A stretch of 64,000 bases of DNA from Teredinibacter franksiae (GTDB lineage Bacteria; Pseudomonadota; Gammaproteobacteria; Pseudomonadales; Cellvibrionaceae), in the NCBI RefSeq assembly GCF_014218805.1, contig NZ_JACJUV010000001.1, positions 3,856,501-3,920,500 of the forward strand, written 5' to 3'. Positions 35,803 through 45,223 of the stretch are shown here, piece by piece. The translations under genes were made by a program, and so were the position numbers. Positions within the stretch are counted from its first letter, which is position 1, and each line of letters opens with the position of its first letter. The notes under the pieces were generated by a model. It was not told the origin of the DNA. It did no database searches and saw only the letters and a program-made list of their open reading frames with translations.

Positions 35803-37887
35803 GTGACAATAATTCAGCGTTCTTTATTCCTGATATTGGCGGCCCCGCTATCCTGTGTCGTTCTAACACTGCTCGCTTATTTTGGTATGACGGGCGGTTA
35901 TAGTACCTTAGTGCTTGCTGTAGGGCTTGGTGCGGCTACCCTGTTGGTTTTTATCGGCATAGGGCTTTGGCGGGGGCTACTGGAACCCTTGTCGCGTCTG
36001 CAAAGCGAAATTACACACGCTAACCAGAAACAGGATCTAACTCAGCGCTTCAACGCCGAAGGCGACGATGAGTTGGCGACAATTTTGCGTGAAGAGGCTT
36101 CCCTGTTTGACAAACTGCGTGATTGCTTTAAAACCATACATATTGATGCAAAATCCCTTATTCATACACTTGACGAAGTAGACAGTTCGGCACGTAATAT
36201 TGCCCGTAATTCGCAATTACAAAGTGATGCCTCGCACCATATGAATCAGTCGGTCGACGAGATGGTTCACGGTATTGCCACTATAGGCGTAGAAAGTGAA
36301 GCGGCAAGAACGCATACCCGCGATACCCGTGAAGTTGCGGAAACGGGAAAGGTGGATATTCATAATACAGTAAATAGTATTCAGGAAATTTCGCAAACCG
36401 TGGTTCAGGCATCTTCCAGTATTTCGGCGCTAAGAGAAGACTGTAATAGCATTGCCGAAATGGCGGTGGTAATTCATCAAATAGCCGATCAGACGAACTT
36501 GCTGGCCCTTAACGCTGCCATTGAGGCTGCACGTGCCGGTGATCAGGGTCGGGGGTTTGCGGTGGTGGCGGATGAGGTGCGGAATCTAGCTCAGCGTTCG
36601 GCTGAATCGACGCAGGAAATCAGTAATATTGTGACGCGAATGCAGGAGAATGCCGAAACAGCCGTAAACAGTATGGGGATTACCGAAAACGCGGTTCAGC
36701 ACGGGGTCGAGCACGCCCAGAGAGCCGGTGTCTCAATAGAAAAAATAAACCAGGGGTCTGTTACAGCGGCGCAGGCGGTCGAGAGTATTTTCGAATCTAT
36801 TCAGCATCAAAAGGCCGCGAGTGAAGATGTGCTGGCGAAAATTGCCCAAATCTCTCAAATGAGTGTGCAAAACTCAGCGGCTTCTCTTACATCTGCCCGG
36901 TCTATTGGCAAAATAGGCGAAAATGCGCTGTCTATTAACGAGCGTATTGGCTCCTTCACTTTTATGGACGCCTCTATACAAAATCTTGATTTACGCGTGG
37001 CGGATCAGCATGGCCCCGATCATCCCGCCGTGAAAGCGCTATATCACATGTCCGAACTATTGAAGGAGAGAACAGACGGTAGAATTCAGTTGGAGGTGTG
37101 CAGCGGTGGCGCGCTGGGTAACGATGCTGAGGTGTTCGAAAAATTACGTCGTGGCAGCATTGATATGATGCGTTCAAACCCGGCATTGCTTAACGATGAT
37201 GTACCCGAAACGGTGCTTCTTGCGCTGCCTTTCCTGTTTAAATCCACCGAGCATATGCATCGGGTAATCGATGGAGAACCCGGTAGGGATATTTTGAAGG
37301 CCTGTGGGCGGGCGGGTTTTGTGGGGTTGGCGTACTACGATAGCGGGGCACGTTCTATCTACTCCAGTAAGCCGGTGCGAACGCCAGATGATACCCTAGG
37401 GATGCGCCTGCGTGTTATGCCTTCGGATATGTGGGTGGCGGTGGCCGAGGCTATGGGTGCGGCAGCCATTAAAATGGGTATGAACGAGCTGATTAACGCC
37501 AAAAAAACGGGCCTAATCGATGCGGCGGAAAATAACATACCCACATTTGATGCCTATAAGCAATACGATGCTTTCAGCCACTTTTGCTATACCGAGCACG
37601 CGTTGGTACCCGAACTTATTGTGTTTTCAAAAAAGCGTTGGGACAAATTAGAAGCCGAAGACCAAATACTTATTTCCCAGGCTGCCAGTGATTCTGTACC
37701 GGTAATGCGTAAGCTCTGGAGTGAGAGCGAAAAGGCTTCACTGGAGAGTAGTTTGAGGCAAGGTGTAACGTTGGTTAAAGATGTCGATAAAGGCGCTTTC
37801 CAGCGAAAGATGCAGCCGGTTTACGACTCACTTATTAAAACCAGTGAACAGAAACGATTACTCAGTTTGATTCAAAATAACCATTAA
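35803..37887 (+). CDS. Chemoreceptor fused to a C-terminal TRAP DctP-type solute-binding domain
   Basis: A GTG start at 35803 follows GGGAGG by five bases. The 694 residues contain two closely spaced membrane helices (about 5-27 and 33-55) with almost no periplasmic loop, HAMP (about 56-110), a full MCP signalling domain ([20 protein letters not shown], then [18 protein letters not shown]) to about 390, and then about 300 residues matching DctP, the periplasmic receptor of TRAP carboxylate transporters. DctP features: [50 protein letters not shown], the substrate arginine R537 in [11 protein letters not shown], and [16 protein letters not shown]. No signal or membrane segment lies between the MCP and DctP parts, so the binding domain should be cytoplasmic. 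It may sense an internal organic acid. No TRAP permease genes are in the window. Confidence 0.92.
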   Translation: MTIIQRSLFLILAAPLSCVVLTLLAYFGMTGGYSTLVLAVGLGAATLLVFIGIGLWRGLLEPLSRLQSEITHANQKQDLTQRFNAEGDDELATILREEASLFDKLRDCFKTIHIDAKSLIHTLDEVDSSARNIARNSQLQSDASHHMNQSVDEMVHGIATIGVESEAARTHTRDTREVAETGKVDIHNTVNSIQEISQTVVQASSSISALREDCNSIAEMAVVIHQIADQTNLLALNAAIEAARAGDQGRGFAVVADEVRNLAQRSAESTQEISNIVTRMQENAETAVNSMGITENAVQHGVEHAQRAGVSIEKINQGSVTAAQAVESIFESIQHQKAASEDVLAKIAQISQMSVQNSAASLTSARSIGKIGENALSINERIGSFTFMDASIQNLDLRVADQHGPDHPAVKALYHMSELLKERTDGRIQLEVCSGGALGNDAEVFEKLRRGSIDMMRSNPALLNDDVPETVLLALPFLFKSTEHMHRVIDGEPGRDILKACGRAGFVGLAYYDSGARSIYSSKPVRTPDDTLGMRLRVMPSDMWVAVAEAMGAAAIKMGMNELINAKKTGLIDAAENNIPTFDAYKQYDAFSHFCYTEHALVPELIVFSKKRWDKLEAEDQILISQAASDSVPVMRKLWSESEKASLESSLRQGVTLVKDVDKGAFQRKMQPVYDSLIKTSEQKRLLSLIQNNH

Positions 37888-38049
37888 CATGTGTTTCCCG
37901 TCTTTAATGATTACAGGGGGGCGCTCCTCCCTTGAACATCTCCTCAACATCTACAGTAATTAAGGACTCCGCCATTAATGGGGTCTAGGGTTATTTTTTT
38001 TGTCTCTGGGTGGTTGGGCTAGCCGTAGTCTAGGGCGTACATCGTAGTG

Positions 38050-38152
38050 GCAGGTTGACTTCCTTTCCAAGCAGGAAAACGCCATACCCGTAAACATTTT
38101 CCTGCCCATGAATCGCACACAAAACCATAGGTCAAAAGCATTTTTAAATATG
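38050..38152 (+). repeat. Degenerate dispersed repeat, copy R4
   Basis: The stretch near 38078-38150 (CCTGCCCATGAATCGCACAC, then AAAACCATAGGTCAAAAGCA) matches the right half of R1 and R2; CTTCCTTTCCAAGC at about 38059-38072 matches the core. It ends within a few bases of the GGDEF stop codon. Confidence 0.5.
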
Positions 38153-38155
38153 CGC

Positions 38156-39487
38156 TTAAGCCACATCCGGTTTTTTTTCAGGCTCGCTAGCCATAATTGA
38201 GCAATTTCTACCTTGGGCTTTAGCTTTATAGAGTGCTATATCGGCGCGTTTAAAGGCAATGTCGAAATCGTCTTCAGTATTCACGGCGGTTACACCAAAA
38301 CTGACCGTAACAATAAAGGGGGGATCGACTTCAAATTTGTAATTGGCGATTAGGCGGCGAATTTTTTCGGCAATACGGTAGGCGGCTGGCACGTCGGTAT
38401 TAGGGGTGATGAGTAAAAACTCCTCGCCGCCCCAGCGCCCTAGTACATCATGCTCGCGGATGTTGTTGTTTATTAGCTCGACTATCGTTTTGAGTACGTG
38501 GTCACCTACGTCGTGGCCGCGCTGATCGTTTACCCGTTTAAAATGGTCTACATCCATTAGAATCAAGCCCATAACTCGCCCACGTTGGCTGGCAACCATG
38601 GCATTAATACTTTGCTCGATACCGTGCCGGTTAAAAGCACCGGTAAGGCGATCGTGGTTAGACATCTTTTTCAGTTCTAGGGATTCGTATTCCAGTTGCG
38701 CCTTGTCGGTTACTAGGTCGGTTATAACTTTGGTATAGGTCTTGGAGCTGCGCAGAATGGACCAGTATTGCCAGCTTACATAACCGAGTATGGCTACAAT
38801 CCAAGCCGCCAGAATACTTAGGTACCAGTGCTCCTCTTGTATTAGCGTGCCTTCTAGCCAGATGTCCCCAATTTGAAAGTCGACGTTTTTCACGCCGTCA
38901 ATGTAGATGCTAAAGTCCAGCCCAAAGGTTATGACGTTGGTGAAATCGGGTGAAATCTGGTTGCGCTTAAGCTCGCGCTGGTCTAGCCACCATTGGGCTA
39001 CCACAAATTCGTTTAGCCCAATGGTAACTGTTTGGTTATCGCCAAACTCGTCTGTAGACAAGTTGGTAGACATAAATTTTGCACTGTTGGCGTCGTTCGT
39101 TTGAGAATAGGCAGAATTGAAAGTACGCATAAATACCCGTACTTTAGGCGATTGGCCTTTAAATTTGGCCTTAATCTTAAGTTCATTGTATTGCGAGAGG
39201 TCAACTCCCTTGGTAGGTTTGTTGCCGTAAAAAAAATTAATACCGCATTGCTGCAATGCGGTCGTCTTCTGGAAATCGCAATGCAAGTGATTTTTTTTTG
39301 CTTCATCTACCCAGCTTCCCACCGCAATTTCAGTTGGAGAGTAGCTAGAGAACGGGTAAGCGCCCCATGGCATTGTCGACATCAGCGAGTGCTGGCGTAG
39401 TGGAACCAATTTATAGGCGCCAATCGCTACCAAGGTTAGTAGTACGCCCAGCAACGGCCAAAGATTAAGTTGTTTTCTAGGTCTCAT
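38156..39487 (-). CDS. Membrane diguanylate cyclase with a beta-sandwich periplasmic domain
   Basis: Makes c-di-GMP. The 443 residues have a membrane helix (about 8-27), a periplasmic domain (about 35-220) with alternating strands and aromatic residues that resembles carbohydrate-binding beta-sandwiches of the CBM11/CIA30 kind, a second helix (about 225-245), and a GGDEF domain (about 275-435). The active-site motif is GGEEF, and an RxxD inhibitory site (REHD) lies five residues before it, so product inhibition is expected. A carbohydrate-like sensor would link extracellular sugar to c-di-GMP; that is inference. Neighbours include a PilZ protein, a possible c-di-GMP receptor. Confidence 0.9.
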   Translation of the reverse strand: MRPRKQLNLWPLLGVLLTLVAIGAYKLVPLRQHSLMSTMPWGAYPFSSYSPTEIAVGSWVDEAKKNHLHCDFQKTTALQQCGINFFYGNKPTKGVDLSQYNELKIKAKFKGQSPKVRVFMRTFNSAYSQTNDANSAKFMSTNLSTDEFGDNQTVTIGLNEFVVAQWWLDQRELKRNQISPDFTNVITFGLDFSIYIDGVKNVDFQIGDIWLEGTLIQEEHWYLSILAAWIVAILGYVSWQYWSILRSSKTYTKVITDLVTDKAQLEYESLELKKMSNHDRLTGAFNRHGIEQSINAMVASQRGRVMGLILMDVDHFKRVNDQRGHDVGDHVLKTIVELINNNIREHDVLGRWGGEEFLLITPNTDVPAAYRIAEKIRRLIANYKFEVDPPFIVTVSFGVTAVNTEDDFDIAFKRADIALYKAKAQGRNCSIMASEPEKKPDVA

Positions 39488-39572
39488 TTACGAGTAGTCG
39501 AGCCTTTTTATCGCGAAGATTCCTAAAGTATAGCAGTTTTTGGCATAAGAGAATGGCGTGCCAATGGCGCGA

Positions 39573-39965
39573 TTAACGGTCGCTGTGGTATTCATAGGCG
39601 TCGCCAAAAGCTTGAAATATGGCTTTTAACTGGAATTGCTGCTCTTCACTATGTTCAGCAAAGCGCAGTCCACACACGTTGTAGTTGCGCTCCTTTTCCG
39701 ATCTCATTACTTGGGCCTGAATGGCGATCGCATTCTGGTTTTCATAGGATTCTAGGCAGTCTTTTGGCGCCAGTAAATGGATTGCTAGCTTTTCGCTAAC
39801 GGGCAGTGGGTCGGTAACCCTTACCTGGCAACCGCACAGGCTTATATTGGAACTTACAGCATTTAGCTTTTCCCCTGTAGGGCGAATAAGTTGAACTGAA
39901 ATATTGGAATTGATTCGTGGATTTCGACGTTTCTCTTCGGTTAATTTTTCGATTAAAGTCGACAC
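39573..39965 (-). CDS. PilZ domain protein
   Basis: A likely c-di-GMP receptor. The 130 residues carry the binding motifs RRNPR (near 13-17) and NISLCGC (near 40, the D/NxSxxG motif with N for D), and a beta-barrel. The GTG start at 39965 lies inside the last codons of the MCP gene upstream, a 13-base overlap that implies translational coupling. Since that MCP gene is frameshifted, coupling now depends on ribosomes reaching its 3' part. Confidence 0.88.
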   Translation of the reverse strand: MSTLIEKLTEEKRRNPRINSNISVQLIRPTGEKLNAVSSNISLCGCQVRVTDPLPVSEKLAIHLLAPKDCLESYENQNAIAIQAQVMRSEKERNYNVCGLRFAEHSEEQQFQLKAIFQAFGDAYEYHSDR

Positions 39966-41607
39966 ATTTGAAGATGGAAGTGGAGTAGCGTTTCAGCCAG
40001 TTTGTCCGCTTGGTGGTACAAATCATCGGTCATAAACTGGGTAGAACCGGCTTTACGTTCGCTCTCTTTCAGTACGCCGAAAAGGGTGTCTGTTTTGTGA
40101 TTTAACTCACCAATAAAGTGCTCTTGTTGGGTGTTGTTGTCAAAAATAGTGGCATTTTCTTGGGCAGCATTACTGGCGCTGCTGTTCACCGAATTGAAGG
40201 CTTCAATGGTTTTTTGTGAAGTTTTTTGCACGCTATCGATACTAGCAACGATTTCCTGCATACCTTCGACAGCGGCATACACTATGGTGGTTAGGTTTTT
40301 AATGAGGTCACTAATCTCTTCTGTAGAGGAGGTTGTGGGAATGGCTAGGCTCCTCACCTCATCGGCGACGACACTGAAACCCCGGCCGGCCTCGCCTGCT
40401 CTTGCCGCTTCAATGGCCGCGTTCAGGGCCAGTAGGTTGGTTTGGGACGCTATATTTTCGATAGCATCGATAATATGGTGATTTTTATCCGTCGCTTCGC
40501 TCATGGCATTAATATCAGCAGACGCAGACGCTATTTTAGTCACGGTGGTTTGCAATTCTTGGATATTGTGTTCGGCGGTGGCAATCCCGGTTTTTGCATG
40601 GCTTTCACTGTCGAGAGAAGAAACCCTCGCATATTCGACATTGGTGGCAATTTCCTTGGATATAGCCAGTAGAGATTCCAACGCGTTTTTCACTTCGTCG
40701 GTACGCTCATTTTGTTCCTGGCTATCGGCGCGAATCTCTGCTGAAATTTGTGCAACCTGGTGGGAAGAGAGCTGCATTTGTTGTCCGCTTTTTTGCAGCG
40801 ATTCGATTATGTTGGAAAGAAAGCACCGCATTTTTTCAGCCGCTTTACTCAATCGCCCCACTTCGTTATCTAGTTCTAGGTAGTGTTCCGGTACCGGTGT
40901 TGTTAAGTTGCCATCGGCAATATCGTCGATAACATGCATGATGTTATCGATGGGCTTGGTAATAACCCTTACTAGAAAGTACATCATAGTGCCGCCAATG
41001 ATTAAAATCTTACCAGCAGGGTGATCAGTAATTTCTCAAGGTATTCGTCCCTTTCTCGTGAAGCTTTTTGCCAAGACGCTATAGCTTTATCCATGGTGGT
41101 TAGGGTTTTCACACTTTGTTGGTTAGCCGCGCGTAAAATAGTGTTCAAATTGTTCCTTTCTGCCGATGCGCGTGATAAAACCTTTATTAGTTTTTGCCAC
41201 TGATTTCCTACATCCAGTAAAAGTTCCCGCTGCTCTTCGTCGCTAGTGCCAGGAAGTTTTATTTCGCCCGACATATCTAAGCCTCTGGCGACAGTGCCAC
41301 CCTCTAGCAGGGCTTTGAGCGATTGCTCGAATAGAACGCGGGTGTTATTACCCTGGATAAATGTTGCTACATCGGATTGAGCATTTTGTTGCAGGTATAG
41401 ATAGGTTTCTTTGGTGAGTTTCTGGGTGAATAATTGTTGCCGTGAAGCGACCTCTAGGGCTATGCTCGCGCGGCGTTGATCTTGATGAGCCTGCCACACT
41501 GATACCACCATAAACAGCATAATCAAAGCGAAAACGATGACCATACCGGTTAGTTGCGCTTTAATGGATAGTTTGGCCAGTGCGCGAAGTATAAATAGTT
41601 GATTCAT
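39953..41607 (-). pseudogene. PilJ-type methyl-accepting chemotaxis protein broken by one frameshift
   Basis: Two adjacent frames encode one receptor. The upstream part (41607-41002) gives a membrane helix and a PilJ-like periplasmic helical domain (SRQQLFTQKLTKETYLY). The downstream part (40987-39953) gives HAMP and an MCP domain ([20 protein letters not shown], then [15 protein letters not shown]). The break falls in the second membrane helix near 41010: restoring one A (GTAAAG for GTAAG) joins LLITLLV to [16 protein letters not shown]. The tip reads SLAIPTTSS where receptors normally have SLAxRTxxS, another sign of relaxed selection or of specialisation. A sequencing error is possible. It overlaps the PilZ gene. 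Confidence 0.85.
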
Positions 41608-41849
41608 GCGGGGCGGTAAACGCTCCTTTCTCAGTTTTAGGCGTTACCTTTCAGTCTAGAGTACGATTGTAAAAGGCGCCCTTAATCCCCTGGCCGGGTT
41701 TTACCAAGGGTGTAATTGACACATTGTTACGCTCTTCTATAACGCACGGCTTTTTCGTCAAATAGTTGGCGCTTATCGTTAACGTATGTCTATTGATGGA
41801 TTTTATACAACGCGCAGCCTAGCGAACGTTGGTGCTAGGAGGGTTGTAC

Positions 41850-41937
41850 AGCAGATGTCTGGTGCCTTTCAAAGCCTGTCAGTACCACAATAAGGTTTGC
41901 CGGTACGTGGCCTTCTAGCCAAAAGTATTTAACAGCC
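41850..41937 (+). repeat. Degenerate dispersed repeat, copy R3
   Basis: GTCTGGTGCCTTTCAAAGC and CACAATAAGGTTTGCCGG followed by GTGGCCTTCTAGCC match the core of R1 and R2 at reduced identity. Both ends are missing. Confidence 0.5.
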
Positions 41938-42323
41938 TTGTCATAAATGTGGCCACGTCTTAATTTGATAATGACGCGATGGATGCTGTGTCTATACTTT
42001 CGGCTATGCTCTCACACAGTTTAATATGCCCATCAAGGGTTCGTGACGGCGCTGTTGCATTGCTAATGGTTACCTGCCAAAAGATTTGAAATCTTAAGTT
42101 TAGCAACGACCATAACTATGACGAGCGCTGCTTTTGGTTGATTATATTTACGAAAGGTTGTTGCCAGCTCGCGTAAGAAGCTAGAACACCGTCAGAATAT
42201 GCCTGTTTTGATGGTAACGCTCTCCGCCGAGTAGTTGGAAAGGTCAGGTACGTCGAGGCTGGGAGCCCGAGGAAAGCTGGCGTTAAATTTATTACTACTT
42301 ACATTAATCGACGGGTATAGCGT
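41938..42323. other. Intergenic region before the hybrid kinase
   Basis: No gene recognised. It should carry the promoter of the kinase gene at 42324. Confidence 0.4.
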
Positions 42324-44639
42324 TTGTATACGTTTGACAGATGGAAAATTAAGTTTCATTTTCGAGCCGGCCAGTGGTTTCTGCTGGTGCTCGCATGTGG
42401 GTTAAGTTTATCACTATTTTTATACATGATTTTGGTGTCCCAGGAACAGCGTCGAATGGGTGTCTTAGTTAAAGGCCAAGCCCATGGCGTTATTAGTGAT
42501 ATCGAAGCAGGCATTAAACGCCGCAGTATTCAGATCGCATCGGTTGCCTACTATATATCCAGTTCCGAATGGGTGAGCTACGAGGAGTACTCGACGTTTG
42601 TCAGCCTTATATACGACGATAATCTACCCGAGGATAGCTCTGTAACTTGGCTTGTTCGTGGTGACAAAAGTCAAGTGGCGGATATGGAAGCTTATTTCCG
42701 TAAAAATGATTTGGGTGAATACAAAGATTATTTTGCCTTCGACTACGACTATGTAAATAAGTCAAAACGTCCACTCAATACTGATCAATCGGAATACTTA
42801 GTCATAGGTTATAACTTCCCTCCTATTTCTGTTCCTCACTTTGTCGGTCGAAATATTGGCGAAAATAGATCGGTATATAAAAACGCTATGCGAGTATTGG
42901 AAACGGGTTTTGGCAGTGTTAGTGGTATATCAAAACCCATACCGGCGGTGGACAGCATTCATTTTTTTATTACGTTTCCGGTGTATTCTTACTCTCCAGA
43001 AGGTGCAAATAGAATTGATGGTTTTTTGGTTTCGGGTAATAGTTTTAAAAACATATTTGTGGAATCTACGTTGGCATATGATACGGGACAGTTTAATTTT
43101 TGCTTGATTGATAGTCTGGGGAACCAATATTGGTACCCAGACAACGTCATTGAAAATCGGGCGGTAGATTTTTCTATCGGTGTGGAATACGAATTTGATG
43201 TGCTCGATGAAAAATGGAGAGTTGTTGCTTTTCCGCTTGAATTGAATTCGGCCTACCACAACGTGCTTATAGTTTTACTCACAATTTCCACGGTGATTAT
43301 TGGACTATTCACCGCACTATTTGCTCGACAGTCGATTTTGAAGTCGACGCAGTTGCAAAAAATGGTTGATCTCCAAACCCATAACCTAGTCAAAAAAAAT
43401 GAAGAGTTAAAGTTTGTTATTGAAGATGCCAAGCAAGCTTCGCGTGCAAAATCTGATTTTTTGGCAACCATGAGCCACGAGATTAGAACGCCCATGAATG
43501 CAGTATTAGGCATGACAAAAATACTGGCAAGAACATCACTTGATGATCGTCAAGCGAACCTGATGAGTAAGGTTTTAAAAAGCGCCGAGCACTTGATGGC
43601 TATTATCAATGAAATTCTCGATTTTTCAAAAATTGAGGCTGGTGCGATTGTGCTGGAAAGTACCCGATTTTCCGTAGAGCGTGTTTTTGAACGGTTAACG
43701 GCTGTACATAAAAGTGCATGTGATGAGAAAGGGTTGGTATTTCGGCTGGAAAATAAATCCAGCTCAGGGGCTGAATACCGTGGAGATTTTCTTCGAGTGT
43801 GTCAGGTTTTGCTAAACCTTTGCTCCAATGCCATAAAGTTTACCGCTACCGGCCAAGTTGTTGTAATTGCGTCGTCTCGTATTATTACAAGCTTAGAAGA
43901 GGAGCCCGTGCGTGCCCGCTTGACTATCGAAGTAAGAGATACAGGAATAGGGTTGAAAAAGGACGTATTGCCGAAGCTGTTTGAGGCCTTCACTCAGGCC
44001 GACAGCTCTTCTACACGAGAGTATGGCGGTACTGGCTTGGGCCTTTCTATAAGTCAAAAACTTTGTGGTGCGATGGGCGGTAGTATTCGGGTAAAGAGTG
44101 AACTGGGTAAGGGCAGTTCATTTTTTGCTGATTTTATTTTGGATGTGGTAAATAAACCCGTTACTGAGGCCTTGGCTGAGCGAAAATTGGAAAATTGTGA
44201 TGATAATTACATAACAGTAGCTGCAGTTGTCGAGGATATTCAAGTAAATAAAGTAGATGAAAAAACGGGGAAAGTTCTAATAGTTGAAGATAACGCCAGC
44301 AATCGTGAGCTTCTGATACTTTTATTAGAAGACCTTAACTATAGCTGCCGCTGTGTTGAGGACGGTAAGCAGGCGCTGCAAGAGCTAAACAAATGTGGTG
44401 ACTATGCGCTGGTTATAATGGATTGCCAAATGCCCGTGATGGACGGATTTGAGGCAACTAAGCGAATAAGAGCCGGCGAAGTGGGCGAGCAATACACAAC
44501 GATCCCGATTTTGGCTTGTACCGCCAATGCGATGACTGGGGACGCGGAGCGATGCAGGGCAGTAGGCATGAATGACTATATTGCCAAGCCGATTGACGAT
44601 GATCTGTTGGCTATCAAGTTAAAGGAATTGTCGCCCTAA
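42324..44639 (+). CDS. CHASE-domain hybrid histidine kinase
   Basis: A membrane hybrid kinase. The 771 residues begin at a TTG codon, so the exact start is uncertain. They have a membrane helix (about 17-38), a periplasmic CHASE-like sensor (about 60-300), a second helix (about 312-333), a short coiled coil, HisKA with H385 in SHEIRTPMN, HATPase (NLCSNAIKFT, DTGIGL, GGTGLGLSIS) and a C-terminal receiver domain (about 650-768) with the phosphate acceptor D700 in IMDCQMPVMDG and the conserved lysine in YIAKPID. A histidine phosphotransfer protein would be required downstream; none is adjacent. CHASE domains bind small ligands in the periplasm. Confidence 0.9.
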   Translation: MYTFDRWKIKFHFRAGQWFLLVLACGLSLSLFLYMILVSQEQRRMGVLVKGQAHGVISDIEAGIKRRSIQIASVAYYISSSEWVSYEEYSTFVSLIYDDNLPEDSSVTWLVRGDKSQVADMEAYFRKNDLGEYKDYFAFDYDYVNKSKRPLNTDQSEYLVIGYNFPPISVPHFVGRNIGENRSVYKNAMRVLETGFGSVSGISKPIPAVDSIHFFITFPVYSYSPEGANRIDGFLVSGNSFKNIFVESTLAYDTGQFNFCLIDSLGNQYWYPDNVIENRAVDFSIGVEYEFDVLDEKWRVVAFPLELNSAYHNVLIVLLTISTVIIGLFTALFARQSILKSTQLQKMVDLQTHNLVKKNEELKFVIEDAKQASRAKSDFLATMSHEIRTPMNAVLGMTKILARTSLDDRQANLMSKVLKSAEHLMAIINEILDFSKIEAGAIVLESTRFSVERVFERLTAVHKSACDEKGLVFRLENKSSSGAEYRGDFLRVCQVLLNLCSNAIKFTATGQVVVIASSRIITSLEEEPVRARLTIEVRDTGIGLKKDVLPKLFEAFTQADSSSTREYGGTGLGLSISQKLCGAMGGSIRVKSELGKGSSFFADFILDVVNKPVTEALAERKLENCDDNYITVAAVVEDIQVNKVDEKTGKVLIVEDNASNRELLILLLEDLNYSCRCVEDGKQALQELNKCGDYALVIMDCQMPVMDGFEATKRIRAGEVGEQYTTIPILACTANAMTGDAERCRAVGMNDYIAKPIDDDLLAIKLKELSP

Positions 44640-44755
44640 ATTTTTTTCAATGAACCTCTTTTTCACCGCCGGGCACGAACTTTTGCGCGCCACATTTACT
44701 TAATCTTCACGCTCAGCCTTGAACAATGCCCTCTTGCATTCTCAGGAGTAAAATA

Positions 44756-45223
44756 ATGATAAAGCTGAAGGTTAACGGAAAGCCTAGGGAGTATAGGGGA
44801 GACCCAGAGCAACCTCTTCTGTGGTATTTACGCGAGGAGCTGACGCTAACGGGTACTAAATTTGGTTGTGGTATTGGCCGTTGCGGCGCGTGTACCGTGC
44901 ATTTTAACGGTACTGCGGTTCGGTCATGCAGTTTGCCTATGTCGGCAATGCCGGGCGCAAGTGTTCAAACAATTGAGGGGCTTGCCTCGCCTACGGCTAA
45001 ACAAGTGCAAGCCTCATGGCAGTCGCTGGATGTTGTGCAGTGTGGCTATTGCCAGTCGGGTCAAATTATGTCGGCTGTTGCTTTATTGGAGCAAAACGAC
45101 AACCCCTCGAATGAACACATAGACGCCGCTATGGACGGTAATCTATGTCGATGCGCAACCTACCACCGTATTCGTAGTGCCATTCATGATTCCGCTACGC
45201 AATTACAGGGAGGTGAAAAATGA
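44756..45223 (+). CDS. [2Fe-2S] subunit of a molybdenum hydroxylase (isoquinoline oxidoreductase type)
   Basis: The small electron-transfer subunit of a two-subunit xanthine-oxidase-family enzyme. The ATG at 44756 is preferred over 44726 because AGGAG lies seven bases before it. About 155 residues carry both iron-sulfur sites: the plant-ferredoxin type (CGIGRCGAC, then a cysteine in RSC) and the helical site (QCGYCQSG and LCRC). The stop overlaps the start of the large subunit gene (ATGA), so the two are translated together. No FAD subunit gene is present, which fits the isoquinoline 1-oxidoreductase or cytochrome-linked aldehyde dehydrogenase type. The substrate is unknown. Confidence 0.9.
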   Translation: MIKLKVNGKPREYRGDPEQPLLWYLREELTLTGTKFGCGIGRCGACTVHFNGTAVRSCSLPMSAMPGASVQTIEGLASPTAKQVQASWQSLDVVQCGYCQSGQIMSAVALLEQNDNPSNEHIDAAMDGNLCRCATYHRIRSAIHDSATQLQGGEK

